Part shown: piece after piece, positions 49,293 through 60,650 of the stretch
How the letters are laid out: each line of letters begins with the position of its first letter
How positions within the stretch are numbered: the first letter of the stretch is position 1
Assembly: GCA_947172415.1 (NCBI GenBank)
Contig: OX359197.1
Coordinates: 1,364,001-1,428,000, forward strand
Direction: 5' to 3'
Origin: Chondrosia reniformis
Taxonomy: Eukaryota > Porifera > Demospongiae > Chondrillida > Chondrillidae
Length of the DNA stretch: 64,000 bases
Notes under the pieces: model-generated
The model's database searches: none
Seen by the model: the letters and a program-made list of their open reading frames with translations, nothing else
Told to the model about the DNA's origin: nothing
Made by a program: the position numbers and the translations under genes

Positions 49293-52200
49293 GTATGGTG
49301 AGAGATAGAGCAAATATGAACATAAATTGAAACTTCTAAAACTCTAGATCTTTGGAAATGTTTCATAAATGTCTGTGAATGCTGACATCAAGTATTAGCT
49401 TCACATCTCTCCATTTGATAGAGTTACAGCCCTCAATGTACATTACATTCCGGTATACAAAATTAATGTATGGTGAGAAATAAGGCAAATTTTATGTTCC
49501 ATCAAAATTTCAAAAACTCATTAGACATGCTCTATAGATGTCTGTGAATGCTGACACAAAGTGTTAGCTTCATATCTCACCATTTGAGAGAGTTACAGCC
49601 CGCAATGTACATTACATTCCGGTATACAAAATTAATGTATGGTGAGAGATAGGGCAAATTTTATGTTGCATCAAAATTTCAAAAACTCATTGGACATACT
49701 CTATAGATGTCTGTGAATGCTGACACAAAGTGTTAGCTTCATATCTCACCATTTGAGAGAGTTACAGCCCGCATGCGCAATGTACATTACATTCCTGTAT
49801 ACGAAGTTAATGTATGGTGAGAGATAGCGCAAATTTTATGTTGCATCAAAATTTCAAAAACTCATTGGACATGCTCTATAGATGTCTATTAATGCTGACA
49901 TCAAGTATTAGCTTCAAATCTCTCCATTTGATAGAGTTACAGTCCTCAATGTACATTACATTTCTGTATACAAAATTAATGTATGGTGAGAAATAAGGCA
50001 AATTTTATGTTCCATCAAAATTTCAAAAACTCATTAGACATTCTCTATAGATGTCTGTGAATGCTGACACAAAGTGTTAGCTTCATATCTCACCATTTGA
50101 GAGAGTTACAGCCCGCAATGTACATTACATTCCGGTATACAAAATTAATGTATGGTGAGAGATATATAGGGCAAATTTTATGTTCCATCAAAATTTCAAA
50201 AACCTATTGGACATTCTCTATAGATGTCTGTGAATGCTGACACCAAGTGCTAGCTTGAAATCTCTCCATTTGATAGAGTTACAGCCCGCAATGTACATTA
50301 AATTCTGGTATGCAAAGTTAAAGTATGGTGAGAGATAAGGCAAATTTTATGTTCCATCAAAATTTCACATACTCTATAGATGTCTGTGAATGCTGACATC
50401 AAGTATTAGCTTCACATCTCTCCATTTGATAGAGTTACAGTCCGCAATGTACAATACATTCCTGTATACGAAATTAATGTATTGTGAGATATAAGGCAAA
50501 TTTTATGTTCCATCAAAATTTCAAAAACTCATTAGACATACTCTATAGATGTCTGTGAATGCTGACATCAAGTATTAGCTTCACATCTCTCCATTTGATA
50601 GAGTTACAGCACGCAATAAACATAAATTCTGGTATACAAAATTAATGTATTGTGAGATAAAAGGCAAATTTTATATTTCATCAAAATTTCAAAAACTCAT
50701 TGGACATACTCTATAGATGTCTGTGAATGCTGACACAAAGTGTTAGCTTCATATCTCACCATTTGAGAGAGTTACAGCCCGCAATGTACATTACATTCTG
50801 GTATACAAAATTAATATATGGTGAGAGATAGGGCAAATTTTATGTTCCATCAAAATTTCAAAAACTCATTAGACATGCTCTATAGATGTCTGTGAATGCT
50901 GACATCAAGTATTAGCTTCACATCTCTCCATTTGATAGAGTTACAGCCCGCAATGTACATTACATTCCTGTATACGAAATTAATGTATTGTGAGATATAA
51001 GGCAAATTTTATGTTCTATCAAAATTTCAAAAACTCATTAGACATGCTCTATAGATGTCTGTGAATGCTGACATCAAATATTAGCTTCACATCTCTCCAT
51101 TTGATAGAGTTACAGCCCGCAATGTACATTACATTCCTGTATACAAAATTAATGTATGGTGAGAAATAAGGCAAATTTTAATGTTTCATCAAAATTCAAA
51201 AACTCATTAGACATGCTCTATAGATGTCTGTGAATGCTGACACAAAGTGTTAGCTTCATATCTCACCATTTGAGAGAGTTACAGCCCGCAATGTACAATA
51301 CATTCTGGTATACAAAGTTAAAGTATGGTGAGAAATAAGGCAAATTTTATGTTCTATTAAAATTTCAAAAACTCATTAGACATGCTCTATAGATGTCTGT
51401 GAATGCTGACATCAAATATTAGCTTCACATCTCTCCATTTGATAGAGTTACAGCCCGCAATGTACATTACATTCCTGTATACAAAATTAATGTATGGTGA
51501 GAAATAAGGCAAATTTAATGTTTCATCAAAATTCAAAAACTCATTAGACATGCTCTATAGATGTCTGTGAATGCTGACATAAAGTTTAGCTTCATATCTC
51601 TCCATTTGATAGAGTTACAGCCATCAACGTACATTAAACTCCAGTATACAAAGTTAATGTATGGTGAGAGATAGGGCAAATTTTATGTTCCATCAAAATT
51701 TCAAAAACTCATTAGACATTCTCTATAGATGTCTGTGAATGCTGGCACAAAGTGTTAGCTTCATATCTCACCATTTGAGAGAGTTACAGCCCGCAATGTA
51801 CATTACATTCTGGTATACAAAATTAATATATGGTGGGAGATAAGGCAAATTTAATGTTTCATCAAAATTCAAATACTCATTAGACATGCTCTATAGATGT
51901 CTGTGAATGCTGACACAAAGTGTTAGCTTCATATCTCACCATTTGAGAGAGTTACAGCCCGCAATGTACATTACATTCTGGTATACAAAGTTAATGTATG
52001 GTGAGAAATAAGGCAAATTTTATGTTCCATCCAAATTTCAAAACCTCATTGAACATGCTCTATAGATGTCTGTGAATGCTGACATAAAGTGTTAGCTTCA
52101 TATCTCTCCATTTGATAGAGTTACAGCCATCAACATACATTAAACTTCAGTATACAAAGTTAATGTATGGTGAGAGATAGGGCAAATTTTATGTTCCATC

Positions 52201-52327
52201 AAGATTTCAAAAACTCATTGATCATGCTTAATAGATGTCTGTGGATGCTGACACTAAGTCACAGCTTCATATATATCCAATTGATAGAGTTACAGAACTA
52301 CAGTTAATGTATTGAATTGTTAGAGAA
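49293..52327 (+). repeat. Satellite array block E, about 18 monomers
   Basis: Forward 169-bp monomers, including a shortened one near 50,370 and the E-proximal variant at its right end. Confidence 0.96.
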
Positions 52328-53476
52328 ATTGCGTAATACTACATATGGCCGACCGTTAGAAGGTTTACAATAAAGACAACATTCCATTCTATATCTGAAA
52401 ATCCAGAACACTTTCCAATTTTTTATACATAGGGATATGCACTGTGTAGTACTTGATTGTTATCGAAGTACTATCTATCCATATATAATATATGGATGTC
52501 GTTAAAGTGAAATTTTGCCAATCGACGGCCAACGAAACTCCAAAGAAAAAAAGTTGGACCATACCGAACGCTACCATCCACGACGCTCAGAGGCCGGGAT
52601 CGGTGGTAACGCTCTGCCGAGTTGAGCTTTGGGTGTCACTTGCGTGAGAAGAACCAGTTCTTCTCGATATGGCCGACTCATATGAATCCTAAGATATCAG
52701 ATGCCAATCCCACATTACGTGGAACCCCCCCGAAATCCGGATTATTGGTGAGCACGTCTCTATGGCACCAACCGATTAGGAGACAGCTTCAGAGTCTAAG
52801 CGCTACCAACCTCTATGGGAACCGCAACCACCATAGAGATGTGTCCAGGTAGGCCTACTTTATAAGGTTTTTCGCCTCTATTTATATGAAGTTTTGTCCA
52901 AAGAAAACGGTTGTGGTTGGGGCATTTTTTTACAAATTTCTGGTTATTTCCAGATCAGTGAATTGTTCCAAGCAAATTTAAAGACATAGGCAGTATTATT
53001 GGTTCATCTGAAAACTGGGGAAAGCGGAAAAAAACAGTAAGTGTCTTGATGGGCCGAGGAGAACGACTTTTCTGATCCCAATTATTTTCGAGAAATCGTC
53101 AAATTATTCCACTTTAATTCCAGACCAGTGAATCGTTCCAAACAATTTTACACGCATACGCAGTATTTCCAATACATCTCAAAACTGTGGCAAATGGATA
53201 AAAGCCAGTATGTATCTTGTTGGAGGGAGGAAAGCGACTTTTCTTGATGCCGAAAATTAGAGATATTGCGAGTAGACTGATATTTATCGCCTCTACGATA
53301 TTAATGTCTATGATCGATAGTGCAACTAGGCGGGCAGTATGAATTACTCAATTCCTAACTTAATTTTTAGAATTGAGAGAATAATGTACCGATAAAAATA
53401 GATTCTTATTTCTAGGCTAAATAATGCTTTGAAAGCAATTGTAGCTCCAATACTATATTGTAGGATATCCTCATAT
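52328..53476 (+). repeat. Element E copy 7
   Basis: 1149 bp, E3-type. A small deletion near 53,330 (GGCGGGCAG instead of GGCCGGGCAG) breaks one of the short ORFs that stays open in the other copies. Confidence 0.92.
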
Positions 53477-53944
53477 GTATGGTGAGAGATAGAGCAAATA
53501 TGAACATAAATTGAAACTTCTAAAACTCTAGATCTTTGGAAATGTTTCATAAATGTCTGTGAATGCTGGCATCAAGTATTAGCTTCACGTCTCTCCATTT
53601 GATAGAGTTACAGCCCTCAATGTACATTAAATTCTGGTATACAAAATTAAAGTATTGTGAGAGATAGGGCAAATTTTATGTTCCATCAAAATTTCAAAAA
53701 CCTATTGGACATTCTCTATAGATGTCTGTGAATGCTGACACAAAGTGTTAGCTTCATATCTCACCATTTGATAGAGTTACAGCCCGCAATATACATTAAA
53801 TTCTGGTATACAAAATTAATGTATTGTGAGATATAAGGCAAATTTTATGTTGCATCAAAATTTCAAAAACTCATTGGACATACTCTATAGATGTCTGTGA
53901 ATGCTGACATCAAGTATTAGCTTCAAATCTCTCCATTTGATATA
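53477..53944 (+). repeat. Satellite array block F, last forward monomers
   Basis: Two to three forward monomers ending abruptly at TCCATTTGATATATATTAAC, where the orientation switches. Confidence 0.93.
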
Positions 53945-54727
53945 TATTAACTTTAATGCTCCAACTCATTCAAATGGACAGATATCATGCTGAAACTTGG
54001 TCACTGTAATTACAGACAAATTCCAAGGAGTTTTGCAAATTTTGATAATCACTAATATTTGCCCTATATCTCACCATACGTACATTAACTTTGTATACCA
54101 GAATCTAATTGTACATTTAAGGCTCCAACTCATTCAAATGGTCAGTTATTGAACTGAAACTTGGTCACAGCAATCACAGACATACATAAACCAATTCCAA
54201 GGAGTTTTGTAAATTTTGATGTTCACTTATATTTGCCTTATATCTCACTATACATTAACTTTGTATACCAGAATTTAATGTACACTTAAAGCAGCAATTC
54301 AAATGGACAGATATCAAGCTGAAACTTGGTCACAGCATTCACAGACATCCATAAACCATATCCAAAAAGTTTTGCAAATTTTGATGTTCACTCATATATT
54401 TGCCCTATATCTCACCATACATTAACTTTGTATACCAGAATCTAATGTACATTTAATGCTCCAACTCATTCAAATGGACAGATATCAAGCTGAAACTTGG
54501 TCACAGCATCCATAAACCATATCCAAGGAGTTTTGAAAATTTTGATGTTCACTCATATTTGCCCTATATCTCACCATACATTAACTTTATATACCAGAAT
54601 CTAATGTACATTTAATGCTCCAACTCATTTAAATGGACAGATATCAAGCTGAAACTTGGTCACAGCATTCACAGACATCCATAAACCATATCCAAAGTGT
54701 TGTGCAAATTTTCATGTTCACTTATAT
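53945..54727 (-). repeat. Diverged satellite monomers, reverse, right flank
   Basis: About four and a half reverse monomers of the diverged type also seen at 20.9-22.1 kb (AAATGGACAGATATCAAGCT). The array ends at CACTTATATATCTCC, exactly at the 3' end of the neighbouring pseudogene. Confidence 0.92.
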
Positions 54728-55993
54728 ATCTCCAGCAACTTTGTTGCCACATTGTCAACACTAGTACCTAGTCCTGTTGTTATGGGGTTTCCACACTAAT
54801 GCGCTTCTATGTCATCACTACTAGGACTGTCCAGTGCTACATTAAACCATGGTCTTCCGTCGTCAGGACAACAGTTGCTACCTTCATAACAATGTCTGCT
54901 TTGCCACATTGTGTAGTTTGTGTACCATTGGGCCTGGGCAGGTTATACTTTGTGGCTGACTCACTGAAATAGTTGGTTCCGACAAAATTAGGAGGTCGTG
55001 CTCCACCTGGTTACAGTGAATGGAAAAAGGCCACTTTGATGGCTTATCTTTATGTCCAGAAGCATAGGTCCAGACATGGGTGCGATCATTGTTGGGTCCA
55101 CGGGTGATAGTGACACCTGATGCATAGAACCCATTTATGTACCTATCAAAAGAATGTCTCCTTTGATGAGACCACCAAAAACCGCAAGTGCTGTCTCCAC
55201 TGTGAGTATGTCCTACTGCTCTACCACAAATGTTACTGTATTCTATACCATGAGACATGTACCTTACAGAGTCACACGGAACACCATTAGTCACGGAGTC
55301 GACATGTCACCCACACATGATATTGTCATTAATCTGATATCTTGTGAGATTACTGGGACAAGTAGACGATATACTGGTATCTAAATGGGCTATGCGCATA
55401 ACTCCTCTCACTCCACATGCTGTGATCTCCATATCACAGTAGACTTATTGAGGAGATGAAGATGTCTTGATCCAGTAGTTTCCTGAGGTGCTTGTTGGGT
55501 CCAGTTGAAAGATATCCCTGCAAGAGTTGGCTGGTGAAGTGCTACTCTTCCCACTAGTCTGGTTATTTCTGATTGCATCCAGGTTGCAAAACAGTTGAAA
55601 GGGTTGAGTAAATGTGGAAGGTTTAATCCAATAGTCTCCAGATTGACTGGAGGGGTTGCATCTAACTATATCAGCACAGATGTCAGCTGGGTTCTCTGGA
55701 CTGCCCCCAGGTACATGCATAGCTGAGCTGGCATTCTCTAGGTCATAGAACTTTAGCTCAGCATTACTAGAGGATGATGTCATGATCCAATAATATCCAG
55801 AAGGACTGAGAGAAAAACATCTTAGGACCTCATAGCAACAGACTGCAGGGAAGTCAGCTGATATTCCAGGGCAGTCTTTCATCTGATAGATTGCATGTTG
55901 CTCATCAACAGAAGCAATGGTTGTGGTTAACTGCTGACAAAGGATTATCAACATTAACAGGAGCACGCTTAGAGGAGTTGTCTTCTGGATCAT
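54728..55993 (-). pseudogene. Secreted SGxYWI / FNxPWF-DDIE family protein, pseudogene
   Basis: The minus-strand start MIQKTTPLSVLLLMLIILCQ is a good signal peptide. Three N-terminal modules follow, each with a Cys-Asp-Ile/SGxYWI pattern (SPSGYYWI, SQSGDYWIK, STSGNYWIK). After them come VYCDME, the HGIEYSNICGRAVG and YASGVTITRG...HVWTYASG segments, and a CCPDDGRPWF...SSDDIEAH end. This is the domain order I know from large secreted sponge and cnidarian families. The frame is broken. TAA at 55445-55447 (before VYCDM) and a TGA near 55308 lie in one frame. Homology then moves to a second frame (NFVGTNYF, about 55,000) and a third (CCPDDGRPWF, about 54,830), and a TAG precedes CGNP near 54,790. 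That is three nonsense codons and at least two frameshifts, so it is a pseudogene. Its length suggests it was recently intact. Confidence 0.8.
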
Positions 55994-56698
55994 ATTTTAC
56001 TATAAAATAGTAAATTAAACTGTAAGTTGTACTTCTGATGGCTGCTGAACTGATAGCCTCCAGTAGAGGTTATTTATAGCATCCTCGGTCAGTTATTTTC
56101 ATGACCTGGGAAGTTGCATAAAAGTAGCTTTCCCTTGAAATACACTCAAAAGTGCTGCTATACACATGAGCAGTGAAAAGGATATGCTCCTTCAAGAGGA
56201 AACTAAAGTGAAATCAGTAATTGTTTAGCAGTTGAATCATCCTTTGCAGTAAAGGCCAGTCAAAAGGCAAAGTTTAAACATGATTCTGTTTCCTTTGAAA
56301 CTTCCATATATGTCATGCATCTAGTTACAGTTACATTGAATCATAATAATCATATAGTATAGATAAGAGCTCATTCAAGGTTTCCTGTGAATGATAAATA
56401 CACACATGCACCTTTAAAATGATATTACATAAAAACAATATGTAGCTATAGTACATAGGATACACAAAAGTTCTTATACGTATAGCATATCTATACTTAT
56501 GCACACTATTCAGTTTGTATGTCAATGGTATATTTGTTAATCCTGTATAGAAAAAAAAGAAATGCTATAAAGTTTCTGAAACAAAAAGTAAACTATTCTA
56601 CTGTAGGTTTTCCAGTCACTTCTAATCGTATTCTTCTTAGCATCATATTGATGTCAGTCATGTCTACAGGTAAATGGTGTCGTAGGTTATTCTTGTAC
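55994..56698. other. Intergenic, upstream of the pseudogene
   Basis: AT-rich sequence without a supported ORF, repeat or RNA signature. Confidence 0.4.
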
Positions 56699-56941
56699 AT
56701 GAAAAATCTAAGATACCATTTTCCTACATGCTATATGCCTATTCTGTAAAAAGAGCCTATAGGGGAACTAAACCTAAAGAGAGCTTTAGATGAAGATACA
56801 GTAGTCTTTTCTTCCTTCTTTTCCCTTCTTTCATCTTCTTCTCCACTGGGTCAGACAGCCGTTTCTGGGAATTCCACCCTTCATCAGTGATCCTGGGAGT
56901 CTTTGTCTTTATCTTTATCTTGATCTTCTGTGAATCCTTGG
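56699..56941 (-). mobile_element. Dispersed repeat family R, copy 2
   Basis: Reverse-orientation copy of the repeat at 8796-9027. It begins CATGAAAAATCTAAGATACC and ends GATCTTCTGTGAATCCTTGG. Confidence 0.8.
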
Positions 56942-57835
56942 AATGAATCCCTACATGTACATGTATATGTTTTGCTGCTGTGCTCAAACAGTTCTAGCAA
57001 AACGTTAAATATCAAAAATTAAAATTGACAATTATTTCACATTGATAACAATCAGCAATACCAGATGGCAGTCAAAGTACAGTAGGACATAGCTATTGCC
57101 ATGGTTACCTGAGGTACTATTGCTCAACATATCCACTTTATATAGCCAAGGCAAGACATATACCAAAGACTCATTTGCTAAACTTATTTACACACAACAA
57201 ATGATAACTATACTATAAAGTCCTGAGTGGCTAGGAAAGCTCATGTTGAAATCTTTACTGATGAAGTCAGCTGTAGGTTGTCAAAACGTTTGAGAGAATC
57301 ATTTCATGTCGGCTAGCATTTACGAGTGATCAGATTTCAAATTGACAACTACATATATAAAATAAAAGTGTACATATACAGTACATATAGTGCAGTAGAA
57401 GTTAAGACTGCTATGCCCCTACTTACCATGTATGGAGCACTATAATTCTCTACTTAGAGAAGTCACAGATAGAATGTAAAAGGACATGCACATGAAGTAT
57501 ATATAGCACACACATTACAGCACCTTTACATACCTTTACATACAACAAATTAGAGTTTGTTTATTTCACGTACATTCATTATTTTTAAATGACTTTACTG
57601 ATTTGGAGAAACTGCCTAATTTCAAAGTGGATCAGCTGATGAATATACCACTTGACATACATGTCTAAAGCTTATTCTTTTTATATGTGAAGCCACGTAA
57701 AAATTGAATATACTTCAATTTAATGGTTGCCATGCACTGGTTGTTATGGAGACTTTTCTATATTGGAATGAAGGTAGGCTATACAGAAGCAAACACGATG
57801 TACAATGTAATCACATTTAGAATGCTTTATTTACT
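56942..57835. other. Intergenic with a hammerhead-core-like word
   Basis: No gene seen. At 57258 CTGATGAAGTC is followed by AGGTTGTCAAAACG, resembling the 'CTGANGA...GAAAC' layout also present in element M1. The required G of GAAA is absent. Confidence 0.3.
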
Positions 57836-58380
57836 CCTCAGATGGGCCAGCACTGTAACCACTCCCCAAATGAGTGTAGCTACTAGGAACTAGAATGGAC
57901 CCTAAATCAGGTATACTAGTTGGCCATATTTAATTCCTCTATATCTAGTTACCATGGATACTCTAGAAGAGTAAAAACAATTGGAATATCTAAGTATTAC
58001 AGAAACAAGAATTACTTTTTGAACAGTTCTACAATTTACCTACAAACTATTGTCAAAATTAATAATCTTACTTCTTCTTACTAGTTTCAGAATATAGTGA
58101 TGTATATATAAACTGATCTATAGGACATACAGATCCTGGTCAGTATGTACTACATACACACCTCCCCTAACTGAACTACGGTAACTTGAAGCTAATAGTT
58201 ACCAGGGACTGGTAGAGATGCTAAATCTGGTATATTGAACAGATGTAGTCCAGGTCCTTTACAGTTGTTATACTCACTGCTGATTCCATGCCAAATTTCT
58301 TTGATCCAATACTTTCTTTTCCCACTTGAAGGGGTTAAGCGAATAACTTTAATGATCCCTTTCTATTCAGTCCTTCTTGT
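57836..58380 (-). pseudogene. Degenerate exon remnants of the SGxYWI family
   Basis: On the minus strand at about 58375-58270 the reading IRLTPSSGKRKYWIKEIWHG resembles the NPSSxSGxYWI module of the gene at 55.4-56.0 kb. It then reads through to IPDLASLPVPGNY and a stop. A second short piece at about 57925-57840 reads IPDLGSILVPSSYTHLGSG to a stop. The pieces are short and lack most conserved Cys. I treat them as remnants, though they could be small exons of an unrecognised gene. Confidence 0.3.
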
Positions 58381-58787
58381 TTCTTAAATTTGACATGTTG
58401 CTAGATAACAGTCAGTTGATTTCCATAACAAGTCTTCTGTAAATAAATGAATATACAGCAAATAAAATAGGCTATACAATAAGCCATATGTTATTAGTTT
58501 GTGTAAATTCAAGTACAAATTACATTTTTGAAGGATCTCACAAATAAACATTCTTATATGAGATATAGATGCTGATTAATATGCTAATCTTTGTAACTTA
58601 AAAAGTACAAACGTTATAGAGTAGCTGTATATATAGTTTGTGTGATTCCCTAAACCCATGGAATGGTATAATACTGCAAATATATGCTGCAAATCAGCAA
58701 GCTATATGTACATAGGGAAAGCCCCCAATTCACGAACTCGTACATGTCTGGCTACTAAAATTAAAGATATATCATGATTAGAGAGAA

Positions 58788-59303
58788 ACCTGGCTTAACT
58801 ATCATCCGTCTGTATTATGGGGAAGAGGATATTGCCCAAAGCAGTTCTTTCACCCTGGAAAAAGTGGACACAATGGTGAAATCTTTCACATCTATAATGA
58901 AAATGGAGGAGAGATTAGATCAGGAGATAGAATTGGATTGTATTATCCTCACAGTGGAAGGTGGTTTGGATGTCCTACTGCAAACCATTGCACTAAGAAT
59001 CCAAATTGCCCTGGAAGCCCCAACTCAAGGTCAGGATTACTAAGTGCTGGCAAGTGGGACGAGTGTTGGGGTGAAATATTTCAGGTCTATGCTGACAGGA
59101 GAGGAGTAGGAGAGCCCATTAAGGAATTTGATCCTATTATGCTGTATTACGAAAGAGAAGGCAATTGGGTCAGTTTGGCAGGAGGAAACACAGACAAGAG
59201 AGGCTGTCCAGGTGCACCTCCTCCTCCAGATGGCAAGTTTGAAGACTGCTGGGGAGAAGTATTTGTAGACTCCTATCACTTCAAAGGTTCACAAGAGTGC
59301 TGA
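58788..59303 (+). pseudogene. 5'-truncated copy of the Cys-rich secreted protein
   Basis: The frame reads ETWLNYHPSVLWGRGYCPKQ and continues almost identical to exon 2 of the intact gene at 61609-63467, through HSGRWFGCPTANHC, KWDECWGEIF and EDCWGEVF, to TGA at 59303. An in-frame TAG lies directly upstream (58783-58785). I find no usable splice acceptor in the right phase and no signal-peptide exon nearby. Two differences hit conserved positions: a 3-bp insertion replacing one Cys (VLWGRG against VCGRG), and SGHNGEIF in place of SGCIGEIF, which loses a second Cys. The C-terminus differs (DSYHFKGSQEC). It is probably a duplicated fragment that is no longer expressed as a secreted protein. Confidence 0.65.
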
Positions 59304-59949
59304 GGATACACAATGTTAGTTATATAGGCATAGGAAAATCCAATTAAGAGAACCATCAATTTTCTTAAGCTTTGGACCTTTTAGTTACTCTTGTGATCTT
59401 ATAATAATTTATGCAATTGATTGTTAGACTAACACCCTAGAAAATGGAAATCTTGTATTCAGATATGGTTGGATGCCATGTGCCATGTGACCATGTTAAT
59501 TCATGTCTGAAGAGTTGGCCGTACAAAAGCTAAAGTAAATTAAACAATAACAGTGATGAAGAAAGACACAACATTGTATATTGGGCAAATATATACACAT
59601 GCAGTACAGCTCCTCTCCGCAGGCATGTATTTACGTTATATATGGTATATACTGTAAGATTAATGCTTTCTCTTCTCTGCTCTCTGATTTCATAAGAAAT
59701 ATATATACTGTAGCTTTAATTAGTACATAACTAAGTACAGGGGTGAGGATCTGTACTGCAAGTGTATATATAATATTTGGCCACTATACAATAGTACCTG
59801 TCTCTGTAAATCACCTTCATCCCTCATTGCAATTGTACTTGACTATAATGCAACACCTCTGGACTTGGTGTTTGATTGTGTATATGTGATTGTCTGCATG
59901 GGAAGTGTGGCATGGTAGCCTTTAGTGGCAATGCATGGTTTATACATGA

Positions 59950-60091
59950 CCCACTGGAGAAGAAAGGAAAAGAAGAAAGAAAAGACTTCTGTATCTTCAT
60001 CCAAAGCTCCCTCAGGTTTAGTTCCCCTATAGGCTCTTTTACAGAATAGGCAATATCATGTAGGAAAATGGTATCTTAGATTTTTCATGTC
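59950..60091 (+). mobile_element. Dispersed repeat family R, copy 3 (partial)
   Basis: Contains CCACTGGAGAAGAAAGG, GTTCCCCTATAGGCTC and the end GGTATCTTAGATTTTTCATG. It lacks the first third. Confidence 0.75.
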
Positions 60092-60420
60092 CATGTATAT
60101 ACATATATAGCCCTATGTCCCTTAACCAGTACTGGATTATGATGCTCTGGTTGTGGGGTATGGGATTCAGGAGGAAAAGGAGTAGGTTGCACAATTGGTG
60201 AAAAACAGTTTAGTTTTACTAAGTAAGAAGGTTTAATCCAAGTATAATGTTAATGGAATACTGTCCTTTTCACCCGTATGTAAGGTTGTATGTGCATCTT
60301 CCTTCTGCTTTTAAATGTTATGATCAGATAACCATTAGTTTGTCTTACATGACACAGCAGGCATTGATTCAGCATCAGAAATTGCAGAACAGAAATATCA
60401 TATATACAACCTGACAGTGT
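60092..60420. other. Spacer between two inverted family R copies
   Basis: I see nothing coding. It is flanked by family R in opposite orientations, so the three parts could form one composite insertion. Confidence 0.35.
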
Positions 60421-60650
60421 ACATGAAAAATCTAAGATACCATTTTCCTATATGCCTATTCTGTAAAAGAGCCTATAGGGGAACTAAACCTGAAGAGAAC
60501 TTTTGGATGAGGATACAGGAGTCTTTTCTTCCTTCTTTTCCCTTCTTTTATCTTCTTCTCCACTGGGTCAGACAGCCGTTTCTGGGAATTCCACCCTTCA
60601 TCAGTGATCCTGGGAATTGTCTTTTCTTTATCTTGATCTTCATGTTCAAT
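60421..60650 (-). mobile_element. Dispersed repeat family R, copy 4
   Basis: Reverse-orientation copy from CATGAAAAATCTAAGATACC to TTTATCTTGATCTTCATG, close to copy 2. Confidence 0.8.

Noticed and set aside
24820-52852. Conserved 76-, 68-, 62- and 61-codon ORFs in element E copies
   Set aside because: Their conservation follows from the near-identity of whole E copies. They do not resemble a known domain, E7 breaks one of them, and the E1/E2 versions differ.
23466-53944. CRISPR-like array
   Set aside because: The repeats are 169 bp, head-to-tail without unique spacers, in a eukaryotic context. This is satellite DNA.
55308-55447. Stop-codon readthrough or recoding in the SGxYWI gene
   Set aside because: Three different stop codons plus frameshifts downstream are better explained by pseudogenisation than by programmed recoding.
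58774-59043. 89-codon ORF beginning MIREKPGLTIIRLYYGEEDI (and the similar one at 62953)
   Set aside because: It is the alternative frame of the Cys-rich exon. The other frame carries the conserved Cys/Trp repeats and matches the spliced signal-peptide exon.
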